Program-made: the position numbers and the translations under genes
Source: DTU078 sp002397345
Lineage (GTDB): Bacteria; Bacillota; Clostridia; Oscillospirales; CAG-272
Assembly (NCBI GenBank): GCA_937875545.1
Contig: CALLYE010000180.1
Location: 1-41,866, forward strand
Length of the DNA stretch: 41,866 nt
Direction of reading: 5' to 3'
In this document: positions 32,636-41,087 of the stretch, one piece after another
How the letters are laid out: the number at the start of each line of letters is the position of its first letter
How positions within the stretch are numbered: position 1 is the first letter of the stretch
Notes under the pieces: generated by a model
Databases searched by the model: none
What the model was told of the DNA's origin: nothing
Seen by the model: the letters and a program-made list of their open reading frames with translations, nothing else

Positions 32636-33862
32636 TCACTGCCGCCATGTGTTTTCGGTTTCTTCCCGGATTATCTCCACCGCGCGCCGCGGCTTCCCGA
32701 GGTTTCCGTTTAGAGTATACACATCTCTGAAGGCAAACTCGAGCTTGCAGCCCCGCGCCGCTTTCATGGTATTTTGTATATGCTCCCGAAAGCCGTCTTC
32801 GTCAAGGTTATAATCCGTGCCTCCGACAAAAAGCGGAGAGGGCTTGCGGTGGTATATAACCTTTGAGTTGCGCAGCATATCTCCCATATAGCGTTCGTCG
32901 CACCACTTCGAGATTGAAATTTTACGAAGATTATCGAAATGCGAAAGCGAGCTTTCCCAAAAGGAATGCACCGGCTCGCAGCAGCCGTAGGACAGCCGCC
33001 CGAATTTTTCGGATATGCGTTTATAATAGGGATAGAAAAATTCCTTGAACATTTCTGGAGAGATCCCTACTGTCTCCTGCGAGTCCATATAGCCCCAGAT
33101 GTCGCCGAGCTTAATATCTCCCGCCTCCGATTTCATCTGGTCGGAATAAGCGAAGCTCCCCTGTCCCAGCCAGTTGTTTCTGTAGCAGGGCAATAGCATC
33201 CCGCGCCTTTCAAGCTCGGTTATGTATGTGATATAATCGCAGGTCAGGCGCTCCATCATCGCGTGAAAATTGTCGGGATTGTCGTACATCGACACAAACA
33301 TATTCTCCATCGTCATAAGCTGGACAAGGTTGTTTGTGGGGCAGATGCCTATCGAGCCCATTCCGCCCTTGACATCGAGTATGTCACCGAGGATATCGCC
33401 GTAATATTCGATATTGCGGTTGAAGCTCTCCTCGTCGAAGCCCATTGGGGAGGGTTTTATCATATCGAGGGTGTCAAGGTTGTCGATGACGGCGTTGATG
33501 TGGAAGCCTACGCCGTCGGTACCGGTGCGGTTCGGTGAAAGACCGAAAAGCTGCATCCATGAATTATACCCGACATAGAACTCATTGGAAACTACGCGGT
33601 CGTCGCCGACCATGACGTGATTCTGCATCGATTCGCCTATCATCCATTCAATGTTCCGCGCGTCGCCGGAAACGCATTTGCACTGATAATGGAATCCCGC
33701 GTCGCCTACGGTGCCCATCTCAAAATGGATCATAGGGCGGCTGCCCCGCAGATCGTTGTGTGCTGCCCACTCCCCCGCCAGTTTTTGCATCGCGGGCGTA
33801 TTCGCTATCTCAAGTCTGCGCCGCGCGAGGTCACGGATAAATTCGCGTTCCCATTTCTCCAT
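32636..33862 (-). CDS. Uroporphyrinogen decarboxylase-fold protein, divergent branch
   Basis: 408 residues, longer than the protein at 15.3 kb and with a different N-terminus (MEKWEREFIRDLARRRLEIANTP). Superfamily signs are GFDEESFNRNIEYYGDILGDILDVKGG, MYDNPDNFHAMMERLTCDYI, VGISPEMFKEFFYPYYKRISEKFGRLSYGCCEPVHS and the C-terminal barrel end. The YGCCEP site (292-297) occupies the place of the H-x-CG zinc motif in MtaA-type methyltransferases, so a metal-thiolate role is possible, but no corrinoid protein is nearby. Substrate unknown. It is the first gene of the transcript that includes solute-binding lipoprotein 3. Confidence 0.75.
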   Translation of the reverse strand: MEKWEREFIRDLARRRLEIANTPAMQKLAGEWAAHNDLRGSRPMIHFEMGTVGDAGFHYQCKCVSGDARNIEWMIGESMQNHVMVGDDRVVSNEFYVGYNSWMQLFGLSPNRTGTDGVGFHINAVIDNLDTLDMIKPSPMGFDEESFNRNIEYYGDILGDILDVKGGMGSIGICPTNNLVQLMTMENMFVSMYDNPDNFHAMMERLTCDYITYITELERRGMLLPCYRNNWLGQGSFAYSDQMKSEAGDIKLGDIWGYMDSQETVGISPEMFKEFFYPYYKRISEKFGRLSYGCCEPVHSFWESSLSHFDNLRKISISKWCDERYMGDMLRNSKVIYHRKPSPLFVGGTDYNLDEDGFREHIQNTMKAARGCKLEFAFRDVYTLNGNLGKPRRAVEIIREETENTWRQ

Positions 33863-34040
33863 AAATTTTATCCTTGTTGAATAAAGTTTAAATTTTTATT
33901 ACTATTATTTACTATAACAAAATTATGGAAGGAAAGCAACTGTGCGGATATACTGTTAATAAAATATTTACAATTAAATTTAGGGTTAAAAAATTATGAC
34001 CGAGTCTGCACGGTGTTTACGTTGTAGTCAACATTCGTTA

Positions 34041-34069
34041 TTGAATGGTTTACAAATATGTATTATACT
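34041..34069 (+). promoter_or_regulatory. Promoter of the secreted-protein pair
   Basis: TTGAAT (34041-34046), 17 bp, TATACT (34064-34069). It leaves a leader of about 120 nt before the ATG at 34195. The divergent gap 33863-34194 shows this and nothing else I can name. Confidence 0.6.
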
Positions 34070-34194
34070 GTCTGTAACATAATGCCATATAAGGTAACCT
34101 GAGGGATACTCAAGCGGAAGCAAAAAAATGAATCAATATAATTAATAAAATAATATCAGCGGCCGAATTTCGGTAGAAAGGATCCTGTTATAAT

Positions 34195-34755
34195 ATGAAA
34201 CAGTTTCTTCGTGCAATGTACGCTATGATTCTCTGCGCAGTGCTTGCGGTTACGACCGTGATGTTTGTGTCGGCGGAGGGCGAGACGCTTACGATCAAAA
34301 GTGCCAATGGTCTTGAAATCACCGTGTCGTATACCGGCGCGGAGGCTTTGGACTGGGTCGGCATTTATCCTGAAGATCGTACCCCCGGCAATGGTGTCTC
34401 ATACATTTGGGAATACCTCGACGAGGGCAGCGGCGAGCTTACGCTGTCGCCGTCCATAAGCCGCAACAATTTTGGCGAGGATCACCTCGAACCGGGTACA
34501 TACACGGTCTATTTCTGCAAAAACGATGGTTACGACATCGCGGCGCAGCAGGAATTTACCGTTGGCACCAACGATACCGCCGAAACACAGGCAGAAACTG
34601 CGGCTGAAACTCCCGCTCCCGAAACCGCGGCGGCAGAAACCCCGGAAACCACAGCCGCTCCGTCGACTTTTGATGGCGCCGTGAGCTGCGCATTCGTGGC
34701 GATAGCTGCTATCGCGGCGGCATCGGCAGGCATAACCAAAAAGAGGAACAGATAA
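34195..34755 (+). CDS. Secreted Ig-like-domain protein with C-terminal membrane anchor
   Basis: 186 residues. Signal peptide 1-27 (ends VSA). A beta-sandwich (about 30-125) reads TLTIKSANGLEITVSYTGAEALDWVGIYPE and HLEPGTYTVYFCKNDGYDIAAQQEFTV, a layout that often precedes metallophosphoesterase domains in bacterial secreted enzymes. An Ala/Thr/Glu/Pro linker follows, then APSTFD, a hydrophobic segment and KKRNR. APSTFD looks like a weakened form of the PQTSD signal. It has no catalytic part of its own; the next gene encodes a phosphoesterase with a nearly identical leader. AGAAAGGATCC lies upstream. Confidence 0.8.
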   Translation: MKQFLRAMYAMILCAVLAVTTVMFVSAEGETLTIKSANGLEITVSYTGAEALDWVGIYPEDRTPGNGVSYIWEYLDEGSGELTLSPSISRNNFGEDHLEPGTYTVYFCKNDGYDIAAQQEFTVGTNDTAETQAETAAETPAPETAAAETPETTAAPSTFDGAVSCAFVAIAAIAAASAGITKKRNR

Positions 34756-34787
34756 GCGCAGATAAGCGTTTCCCTTTAAAAAAATCA

Positions 34788-34830
34788 GGGTAAAAAGGCG
34801 GCATGAGCCTGCCTTTTACCCGGACATTTT
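34788..34830 (+). terminator. Terminator between the two secreted proteins
   Basis: GGGTAAAAAGGC pairs imperfectly with GCCTTTTACCC around 34801-34810, followed by a T-run. It would limit read-through into the phosphoesterase gene. Confidence 0.75.
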
Positions 34831-34872
34831 TAACAGCGTCCGAACTTCGGCGGAAAGGGTCCCTGTTATAAT

Positions 34873-36525
34873 ATGAAACCGTTTATACGCGCTGTGAACG
34901 TCATGATTCTCTGCACGGCGTTTACGATTGCTGCCGGGTTATTTGTTTCTGCGGAGAGCGGAACGCTTACGACCCAAAGCGCCGATGACGCAAACGGCGG
35001 CGGGTTCTGCCCGGGCGTAGCGCGTTTCGATGCCGGCTCGACAGACATAGGTATTAATAAGGTAGATATAATGAAAGACGATACGTTTGAAACAGCCGGC
35101 AGCGCGACGCCCGTGGCCGCATACACTGCCGGGGAGCAGCCGAACGCGCCGGCAGCGCTCGATTATAAAAGAAGCACCTGTTATTCCAACCGCGCCGACG
35201 GGACGGTGACGATCACACAGCCCGAAGATACGGCGGGCGTGAAATATTACCAGCTCTACTGGGCGGACGCAAACGGCCCGATATCGGGCTATACGGGACT
35301 TCAGCCCATTTATCCCACGGCCAAAAAACAAATTATATATACGCTTAATTCCGACACGCTGATCCCCGACGGCGCGACGCGGCTGATCGCTTATTCGATA
35401 GGCAAGGTTCCGTCGAAAGATTATGCCGAAACGGCGCTGCCTGCCGCGGATGAAAAGCTGATTTTCGGCGAAAAGCTCGCGGAATTTCAGGTGCTCAGCG
35501 ATATACACATCACATATTCCAAAAGCGACGACCACAGCAAACACTTCGCCGCCGCGATGAAGCAGATCACCGAACTTTCGCCCGACAGCATAGGCGTGAT
35601 CACGTGCGGCGACAATACCGACGGAACCTCCGCAAAAAAAGAAATCGAGGAAAAGCAGTATAAAAACTTCCTCGATATCTTCAGCTCGTCCGGATTCAAG
35701 TCTAAACTTTATCCCGTGCTCGGCAACCACGATCTGTATTGGTCCGCGACCGGCGGCCGCGACGATGCGGTGCAAATGTTCAAAGAAGCGTTCGGATATG
35801 GAGACGATTACGATGTATGGATGAACGATAATATCCATCTCGTGATGCTCGCCGACGCGGGCGGCGGTGATAACAACGCCACGATCACAAAAGATCAGCT
35901 TGTGTGGCTTGACGCCAAGCTCGGCGAGCGTTACGGAGAAGAAGGCGTACTTACGCTGCTCGCCATTCACCAGCCGCTGTACGATACAGTTGCGGGCAGC
36001 TTCAAGGGTCAGGGCTGGAATGGCATTGACGCAAATTGCGAGGACGCGCTGCGCGCGGTGCTTGCCAAATATCCGAACGCCATAATGTTCAACGGCCACA
36101 CGCATTGGGAATTCAACTCTGTCGGTATAATGAAAAAGGGCGGAACAGATTTCATGTACGCTTTCCTTGCGCCGTCCTGCGGTTATCTGTGGACCGACGA
36201 CGACAAGTATAAATACGGCAGCGAGGGATTTTTCGTCGAGGTTTATGAAAACATCGTCCGCGTCAGAGGGCGCGACTTTATAAACGAACTTTGGACGTCT
36301 AACGCCGATTTTGTGATCGTCAAAAATACCGTCGCCGAGTCGGTTCAGGCAGCGGCGGACACAATCTCCGCGAGTACGACGGGTGAAGCCGCGAACGAAA
36401 ACGCCCCGGCTTCGAAACCGTCATCGAGCGCGGGCATCACCGCGGCAGCCATATGCGGAGCGACGGTACTGGTGACGGCTGTCGCGGGAGCGGCGGCAGT
36501 CATATCAAAAAAACGCGTAAAATAA
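34873..36525 (+). CDS. Secreted calcineurin-like metallophosphoesterase, membrane-anchored
   Basis: 550 residues. Signal peptide 1-27. A fibronectin/Ig-like region (about 95-180) precedes the catalytic domain. All five metallophosphoesterase blocks are present: LSDIHI (Asp210, His212), GDNTDG (Asp247), GNHDLY (Asn285, His286), AIHQPLY (His366) and NGHTHWEF (His409, His411), so a two-metal active site is intact. A linker ends in a hydrophobic segment and KKRVK, but the PxT motif is lost (KPSSS). It likely hydrolyses phosphate esters at the cell surface; the substrate is unknown. Its first 28 codons and ribosome binding region are copies of those of the gene before it, while residues 37-90 are an unmatched insert-like region. 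Start supported by GGAAAGG. Confidence 0.9.
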   Translation: MKPFIRAVNVMILCTAFTIAAGLFVSAESGTLTTQSADDANGGGFCPGVARFDAGSTDIGINKVDIMKDDTFETAGSATPVAAYTAGEQPNAPAALDYKRSTCYSNRADGTVTITQPEDTAGVKYYQLYWADANGPISGYTGLQPIYPTAKKQIIYTLNSDTLIPDGATRLIAYSIGKVPSKDYAETALPAADEKLIFGEKLAEFQVLSDIHITYSKSDDHSKHFAAAMKQITELSPDSIGVITCGDNTDGTSAKKEIEEKQYKNFLDIFSSSGFKSKLYPVLGNHDLYWSATGGRDDAVQMFKEAFGYGDDYDVWMNDNIHLVMLADAGGGDNNATITKDQLVWLDAKLGERYGEEGVLTLLAIHQPLYDTVAGSFKGQGWNGIDANCEDALRAVLAKYPNAIMFNGHTHWEFNSVGIMKKGGTDFMYAFLAPSCGYLWTDDDKYKYGSEGFFVEVYENIVRVRGRDFINELWTSNADFVIVKNTVAESVQAAADTISASTTGEAANENAPASKPSSSAGITAAAICGATVLVTAVAGAAAVISKKRVK

Positions 36526-36562
36526 AAGCGTGAAATTAAAAAATCATCAGTAATTATAAAAC

Positions 36563-36602
36563 AAAATGGCGTCTGTCAAAAGACGCCATTCTGCGTTTTT
36601 AA
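36563..36602. terminator. Bidirectional terminator
   Basis: AATGGCGTCT (36565-36574) and AGACGCCATT (36581-36590) form a perfect stem, with T-runs on both sides. It separates the phosphoesterase gene from the convergent DUF4397 gene. Confidence 0.9.
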
Positions 36603-36623
36603 TTATTCAAACGGGCATCGCCG

Positions 36624-37316
36624 TTAAATTTTACGGCGGAAATCTAAACCCTGTTTCATACTCATGTGCTGTGATTCCACTTCGCTGTCGGATACGAAAC
36701 GCGCCTCAAGCGGCGGATTGCCATTTGGGTCGCCGATTATGTAAACAGAATAGACCTTACCCGGAGTGAGATTCAAGTTGGGTACGACAAGCAGGGGTTT
36801 GTCGCTGCCGGATGACTTCACGGTCATGGTATAAATATTAGGCGTAAACCGATTATAACTCGAAAGTTCTTCGAAACCCACATTTTCAAAAACTTTTGCG
36901 CCATTCTGTAAAAATGCGTCCAACGGAGTTGGACTTTTCGATAAGTTAATAAGCCGCATATACGATCTTAAACCCGAAGCTAAAGGCTGATATGGTTCGT
37001 GAATCTTATAGATTGAGATACTGTCGTCAGTGTCGACAGCGACGACGGTGAACGAGCGGCCGACAGAAAATGACTCGGTAGTGCTCCCGATAGGATTTTC
37101 TGTTTCGCCGGTGGGGTATAGAACGATATCATAAATACCCGGCTGCACGGAAATATAGTCTGTAAAATCGCCGTACGCAAGGTTTCGTGCGATCAAGACA
37201 CCGTCCGCGTAGATGTCGACGGGCGGATATTTATCAAGGGCATTAAAAAATCTGGCATGCGAGTGGAGCGGCATATTCGGACCGCCGAACGGCGGTTCTT
37301 CGAATTGAGTATTCAC
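36624..37316 (-). CDS. DUF4397-domain protein
   Basis: The frame is open to 37430, but the best start is a GTG at 37316, about 10 bp after AAAAGGA, giving 230 residues; an ATG at 37274 is an alternative. DUF4397 signs: SHARFFNALDKYPPVDIYADGVLIARNLAYGDFTDYISVQPGIYDIVLYPTGE (about 15-70), then a second, more diverged repeat, SYMRLINLSKSPTPLDAFLQNGAKVFENVGF, each a short beta-sandwich. Proteins of this family are usually secreted, but no signal peptide is visible here; it may be intracellular or depend on another export route. Function unknown. Confidence 0.8.
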   Translation of the reverse strand: MNTQFEEPPFGGPNMPLHSHARFFNALDKYPPVDIYADGVLIARNLAYGDFTDYISVQPGIYDIVLYPTGETENPIGSTTESFSVGRSFTVVAVDTDDSISIYKIHEPYQPLASGLRSYMRLINLSKSPTPLDAFLQNGAKVFENVGFEELSSYNRFTPNIYTMTVKSSGSDKPLLVVPNLNLTPGKVYSVYIIGDPNGNPPLEARFVSDSEVESQHMSMKQGLDFRRKI

Positions 37317-37438
37317 ATATAAAACCGTCCTTTTTACGTTGTATATACTTATTATATGCGCCGCGCCCACCGCTGCTCTGGATATTGTTGTTTTTAAAAA
37401 GGTTAACCGCAGGTTGTAACGGTTTCCCAATCTATGTA

Positions 37439-37467
37439 TTGTTTTATTTGATTTTTTAAATTATAAT
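37439..37467 (+). promoter_or_regulatory. Promoter of the XRE-kinase fusion gene
   Basis: TTGTTT (37439-37444), 17 bp, TATAAT (37462-37467); start of transcription near 37474, about 36 nt before the ATG at 37510. Confidence 0.6.
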
Positions 37468-37509
37468 TATGCTATCAACGTTGAAAATTTAAATTTATTG
37501 GAACGGTTT

Positions 37510-38862
37510 ATGCTTGACACAAATAAAGTCGGACTTAAGATAAGTTCATTGCGTAAAAAAATAGGATTATCACAAGAAAAGCTGGCGGAGATGCTTTGCA
37601 TTTCACCGCAGGCAATCAGCAAATGGGAAAACGGTCACACCCTGCCCGAAACATCGCTGCTGCCCGCTTTGGCGCAAATATTCGACTGTACCATAGACGC
37701 TATAATCATGCCTGCGTATTCCATCGACGAAAAGATAGAAGCATCGAAGCCCAATCTTTTGGAACAGCAGGCGGAGCATATATCGAAGTTTATATTGAAA
37801 CAGCTCGAAGAAAAAATCGTCTTAAACGGGGAAACAGGTTTATGTGACGATGTAATCTCATACGCTGTTTTAAGAATACACGGCGATATCGGCGCTTTTA
37901 CTATAACCAGAGGCAAGCAATCAAGAATGGAAGGGAAATTATACACGAGCATCACCGTAACTTCGCCGCAAAAAGAAATCAGACTGGCGGAGGAGATATA
38001 CCATAAAAGAACCGACGAATTTAACGCGTACGCATTTTTAGAAGGGCGGGTCGGCGAAATCCCTATGATATATCATATCGACAGCGATAAAAAATTGCTC
38101 CTGCTCTCCGACATAAGCGCCGATTATATCAAAGGCTATGATTACGACGAAGCGAATGAAAACGGCGATATAATCAGGGCGAATTATGATAAAATTCTGC
38201 GCGCCGCAGCGGATTTTCACGCCGGTTTTTGGGAGAAGGGCGATGCTTTCGGGCAAATCGGGCTGATGTGCCACTTCGAGGACAAAGAGAACATGTTCGC
38301 GTGGATAAACAACGCCATGGAAAAGCCGTTTAAAAAGTATAAAACCGCCGAGCTTGCCGGAAAAGTTCCCAAGGACGGCGGGATATGCGGCAAAAATAAC
38401 ATAACGGCAAAACAACTGGATTGTTATGACGAAGCTTTGAATTTTCTGAAAGCGGAATATCCCGCGTATATTGACGGTAGATTCAACGCCGGGAAAAACA
38501 TCACTGTAATTCACGGCGATCTGCATCCGGGTCATATATCAATCTCTAAATCTCCGGACAGGCAGATAAAATTTACGGGTCTGCAGGCGCTTCGCATGGG
38601 ATTATGCACAGAAGACCTCGCCATGCTGATCGCGTTGCACATATCCGGCGACAAAAACGAAATAACAAGCCTGCTGGACTGCTATTATCAATACCTCAGC
38701 AATAAGGTAAGCGGGTATTCCCATGAAACGTTCATGCGCGACTTCAAGCTGTCCGTCGCCGAAAACCTGTTTTTCCCGATCCGGCTGATAAACAGGGGCA
38801 TATACGATTTCCGTATGAGAGATAAAGCGCTGCACGCGTTTGAAATGTTCGTGGCGGGATAA
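37510..38862 (+). CDS. XRE HTH fused to a degenerate APH/choline-kinase-fold domain
   Basis: Residues 8-68 are a complete XRE helix-turn-helix (ISSLRKKIGLSQEKLAEML, SPQAISKWENG, AQIFDCTIDAII). Residues about 115-440 resemble phosphotransferases of the APH/ecdysteroid-kinase fold: EIYHKRTDEFNAYAFLEG, LLLLSDIS, AAADFHAGFWE, and the catalytic loop VIHGDLHPGHISI. Asp337 of HGD is kept, but the metal-binding Asn is His342, and the second metal Asp, expected in D-W-Q, is Gly357 in FTGLQALRMG. No clear ATP Lys is seen in the beta-3 strand either. So it may be a pseudokinase that senses a ligand for the HTH. Start: ATG 37510; the TTG at 37498 is less likely. No obvious target gene; a promoter and terminator flank it. 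Confidence 0.8.
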   Translation: MLDTNKVGLKISSLRKKIGLSQEKLAEMLCISPQAISKWENGHTLPETSLLPALAQIFDCTIDAIIMPAYSIDEKIEASKPNLLEQQAEHISKFILKQLEEKIVLNGETGLCDDVISYAVLRIHGDIGAFTITRGKQSRMEGKLYTSITVTSPQKEIRLAEEIYHKRTDEFNAYAFLEGRVGEIPMIYHIDSDKKLLLLSDISADYIKGYDYDEANENGDIIRANYDKILRAAADFHAGFWEKGDAFGQIGLMCHFEDKENMFAWINNAMEKPFKKYKTAELAGKVPKDGGICGKNNITAKQLDCYDEALNFLKAEYPAYIDGRFNAGKNITVIHGDLHPGHISISKSPDRQIKFTGLQALRMGLCTEDLAMLIALHISGDKNEITSLLDCYYQYLSNKVSGYSHETFMRDFKLSVAENLFFPIRLINRGIYDFRMRDKALHAFEMFVAG

Positions 38863-38889
38863 AATAAAGCTTTTTTATAAAACAGAGCT

Positions 38890-38918
38890 GCCCGTTCGGA
38901 GCACAATACCGAACGGGC
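38890..38918 (+). terminator. Hairpin after the XRE-kinase gene
   Basis: GCCCGTTCGG (38890-38899) pairs with CCGAACGGGC (38909-38918); no clear T-run follows, so termination may rely on the next hairpin. Confidence 0.55.
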
Positions 38919-38952
38919 GATGTAATATTAAAATTCGATAGCTAATGAAAAT

Positions 38953-38998
38953 AATCCGCGTCAAAACCCATCTATTTAAGCTTTTGGCGCGGATTTTT
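38953..38998 (+). terminator. Rho-independent terminator
   Basis: AATCCGCGTCAAAA (38953-38966) and TTTTGGCGCGGATT (38982-38995) pair with one mismatch and are followed by a T-run. Confidence 0.75.
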
Positions 38999-39070
38999 AT
39001 CGATTTTAAGTATAATATGTAATATCATATTTCTAAGCAACATTAAAAATAATTCCCCAGAGGTGCGAGG

Positions 39071-39099
39071 GCGTTGGGGGCGTCATACGCCCCCAACGC
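39071..39099 (-). terminator. Terminator-like hairpin of the rhamnose block
   Basis: GCGTTGGGGGCGT and ACGCCCCCAACGC form a perfect 13-bp stem with a 3-nt loop, 17 bp beyond the last gene of the minus-strand block. No immediate T-run. Confidence 0.6.
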
Positions 39100-39115
39100 G
39101 TCCCGTTCCTTAATT

Positions 39116-39724
39116 TTACTCCAGCAGCCCATGATATGGCAGTGTCTCCGTCCACGCGATGAAATCGCGCGACCATTCGCGCAGTTTGTGTGTGCGGCGC
39201 TGGCGCAGCATGTTCAGCACCACTTCGTAGTTGAGCGATACCGTGCGTTTCTGCATAAAAGCTGCGGGTAGGCGCTGCTTCAGCGCGCGAAAATAGGCGT
39301 AGTTCTTGGTTTCGTTGTACTTCTGCCGCAGCTCCTCCAGCCGGTTGCATAAATCGCGCCAATATTCGGCGTCGCCCTCGACAGGCGGCTCGTCGCGCTC
39401 GAACAAGTCGGGTGTGATGGACGCTTTCGCCAGCGTATGCATTGTCGAGGTCGAGTTTGCAGCAGTGCCGACTTTGTAGGTATCAAATTCGCTCCACCAG
39501 TACAAGGGTGCTGTAATATCAACCGAAACGAAGATTTGACGCAGGAATTTGCGGTGCTCGGTGCCGCCCGCGATGAGCTTTTTCGCCAGCGTCATATCGG
39601 CGTCGCCGACTATAAATTCGCCGCCGCGCCAGACGGAGTCAGAGCGCTCCCACGAAGAAAGCGGGTTGCGCATTCCCCGCAGCGCGTTGTCGATATTATA
39701 AACCGCTGTGTTTTCGAACTTCAT
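39116..39724 (-). CDS. Conserved hypothetical protein downstream of rhaA
   Basis: 202 residues, cytoplasmic. I recognise a widespread clostridial and phage family from the blocks DADMTLAKKLIAGGTEHRKFLRQIFVSVDITAPLYWW, EFDTYKVGTAANSTSTMH and KRTVSLNYEVVLNM, but I know of no assigned function. The His-Arg and Ser/Thr-His motifs and the overall layout faintly recall flavin-dependent thymidylate synthase (ThyX); this is a low-confidence thought. It starts 5 bp after the rhaA stop with AAAGG upstream, so it is cotranscribed with rhaA, though a metabolic link is not obvious. Confidence 0.7.
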   Translation of the reverse strand: MKFENTAVYNIDNALRGMRNPLSSWERSDSVWRGGEFIVGDADMTLAKKLIAGGTEHRKFLRQIFVSVDITAPLYWWSEFDTYKVGTAANSTSTMHTLAKASITPDLFERDEPPVEGDAEYWRDLCNRLEELRQKYNETKNYAYFRALKQRLPAAFMQKRTVSLNYEVVLNMLRQRRTHKLREWSRDFIAWTETLPYHGLLE

Positions 39725-39729
39725 TAATT

Positions 39730-41010
39730 TTACCTTTTCAACAATACTTCTGATTCGTAGCGTCGGACATCGTCAAGCCAGCCTATCCCCGCTGCGACGC
39801 CCTCCTTATAGCAATAATAATCCCACACCGTGTTAAACGGGCAGGTTTTCAACTCCTCTAAAAACGCCAGCCGGCTGGTGTAATCTTTGTTTAACTCGAA
39901 ACAGCGCAGCTTTTCGGTCGGCTCGAGCGCGGCGTAAAGCAGCGCTTTCTGCATGTTGCGCGTGCCGATAACCCACGCCGCGACGCGGTTGATTGACGCG
40001 TCGAAATAGTCCAGCCCGATATGTACGCGATTCTCGAAGTTACCGCGCAGTATCTCGAGCGCGATATTTTTCAGCTCGTCGTCGAAGATCACCACATGGT
40101 CGCTGTCCCAGCGCACGGGGCGGGAAACGTGCAATAACAGCTCGTCGCCGAACAGCAGCGCGGAGGAGATTTTATCAGAGATCATCTCGGTCGGGTGAAA
40201 ATGTCCGGCGTCGAGCGTTAGCAGCACGTCGCGGCGCGTAGCGGCGTAGCCCATATAAAATTCGTGCGAGCCGATGGTGCAGCTCTCCGCGCCTATACCG
40301 AACAGCTTCGCCTCAACGGAGTTGCGGTTGTATTTCTTATCGCCCGCTCCCGCGAATATCTCATCATAAGCTGCGGCGAGCCGCGCGCGCGCCGCGAAAC
40401 GGTCGACGGGAATGTCCTTGAACCCGTCGGGTATCCAATAGTTTGTCACGACCGTGTCGCCCATCGCGCGCCCGATGTCCTCGGCGACCTTGCGGCAGGC
40501 GATGCCGTGGTCAATCCAGAATTTGCGGATGCCGGGATCGGCATGACTGAGCGTGAAGCCGTCGGCTGACAGCGGGTGAGAGAAGAATGTCGGGTTGAAA
40601 TCGATGCCGTAACCGTTTTCTTTCGCCCAGTCGACCCACGTTTTAAAATGCTTGAACTCAATCTCGCCGCGCTCGACCTTACAGCCGAGGTTGTCGAGAT
40701 AAATGGCGTGCAGACTGATGCGCTTTTTGCCGGGGATGTGCGACGCGGCTTTGTTGAAGTCCGCTTTAAGCTGGTCGATGGTGCGCGCCCTGCCCGGATA
40801 ATTGCCGGTGGTCTGAATGCCGCCGGTCAGGTCGCCGTCGGGGCTCTCGAACCCGCGCACGTCGTCGCCCTGCCAGCAGTGCATGGAAACGGGGATATTT
40901 TTCACGCGCTCGATAGCCGCGTCGGTGTCGACGTCCAAAGCGGCGTAACATTCGCGGGCAAATTCGTAATTTGATAAAACGCGTTCTTCGCAGTCATTAA
41001 ATTTTTTCAT
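39730..41010 (-). CDS. rhaA: L-rhamnose isomerase
   Basis: Converts L-rhamnose to L-rhamnulose, first step of rhamnose catabolism in the cytoplasm. 426 residues against about 419 in E. coli. Recognised by VSMHCWQGDDVRGFE near the N-terminus, GGIQTTGNYPGRA, the metal-site region SLHAIYLDNLGCKVERGEIEFKHF and LLTLDAGHFHPTEMISDKISS with SRPVRWDSDHVV. AGAGG precedes the ATG. It follows the rhamnulokinase gene by 77 bp; no rhamnulose-1-phosphate aldolase is present in the window. Confidence 0.96.
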   Translation of the reverse strand: MKKFNDCEERVLSNYEFARECYAALDVDTDAAIERVKNIPVSMHCWQGDDVRGFESPDGDLTGGIQTTGNYPGRARTIDQLKADFNKAASHIPGKKRISLHAIYLDNLGCKVERGEIEFKHFKTWVDWAKENGYGIDFNPTFFSHPLSADGFTLSHADPGIRKFWIDHGIACRKVAEDIGRAMGDTVVTNYWIPDGFKDIPVDRFAARARLAAAYDEIFAGAGDKKYNRNSVEAKLFGIGAESCTIGSHEFYMGYAATRRDVLLTLDAGHFHPTEMISDKISSALLFGDELLLHVSRPVRWDSDHVVIFDDELKNIALEILRGNFENRVHIGLDYFDASINRVAAWVIGTRNMQKALLYAALEPTEKLRCFELNKDYTSRLAFLEELKTCPFNTVWDYYCYKEGVAAGIGWLDDVRRYESEVLLKR

Positions 41011-41087
41011 TTTAATAAACCTCTTATTTTTTTGTCGCCTAAAATCTGCTGTTAAAACGGGTTTCGCCGATAACTAATATTCCTATG

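Noticed and set aside
34939..36105. 388-codon open frame on the minus strand opposite the metallophosphoesterase
   Set aside because: It mirrors a well-supported gene on the other strand, has no ribosome binding site, and its translation resembles no protein family.
39116..39724. Firm assignment as ThyX thymidylate synthase
   Set aside because: The RHR-type ThyX motif is not clearly present; only the general layout is suggestive.
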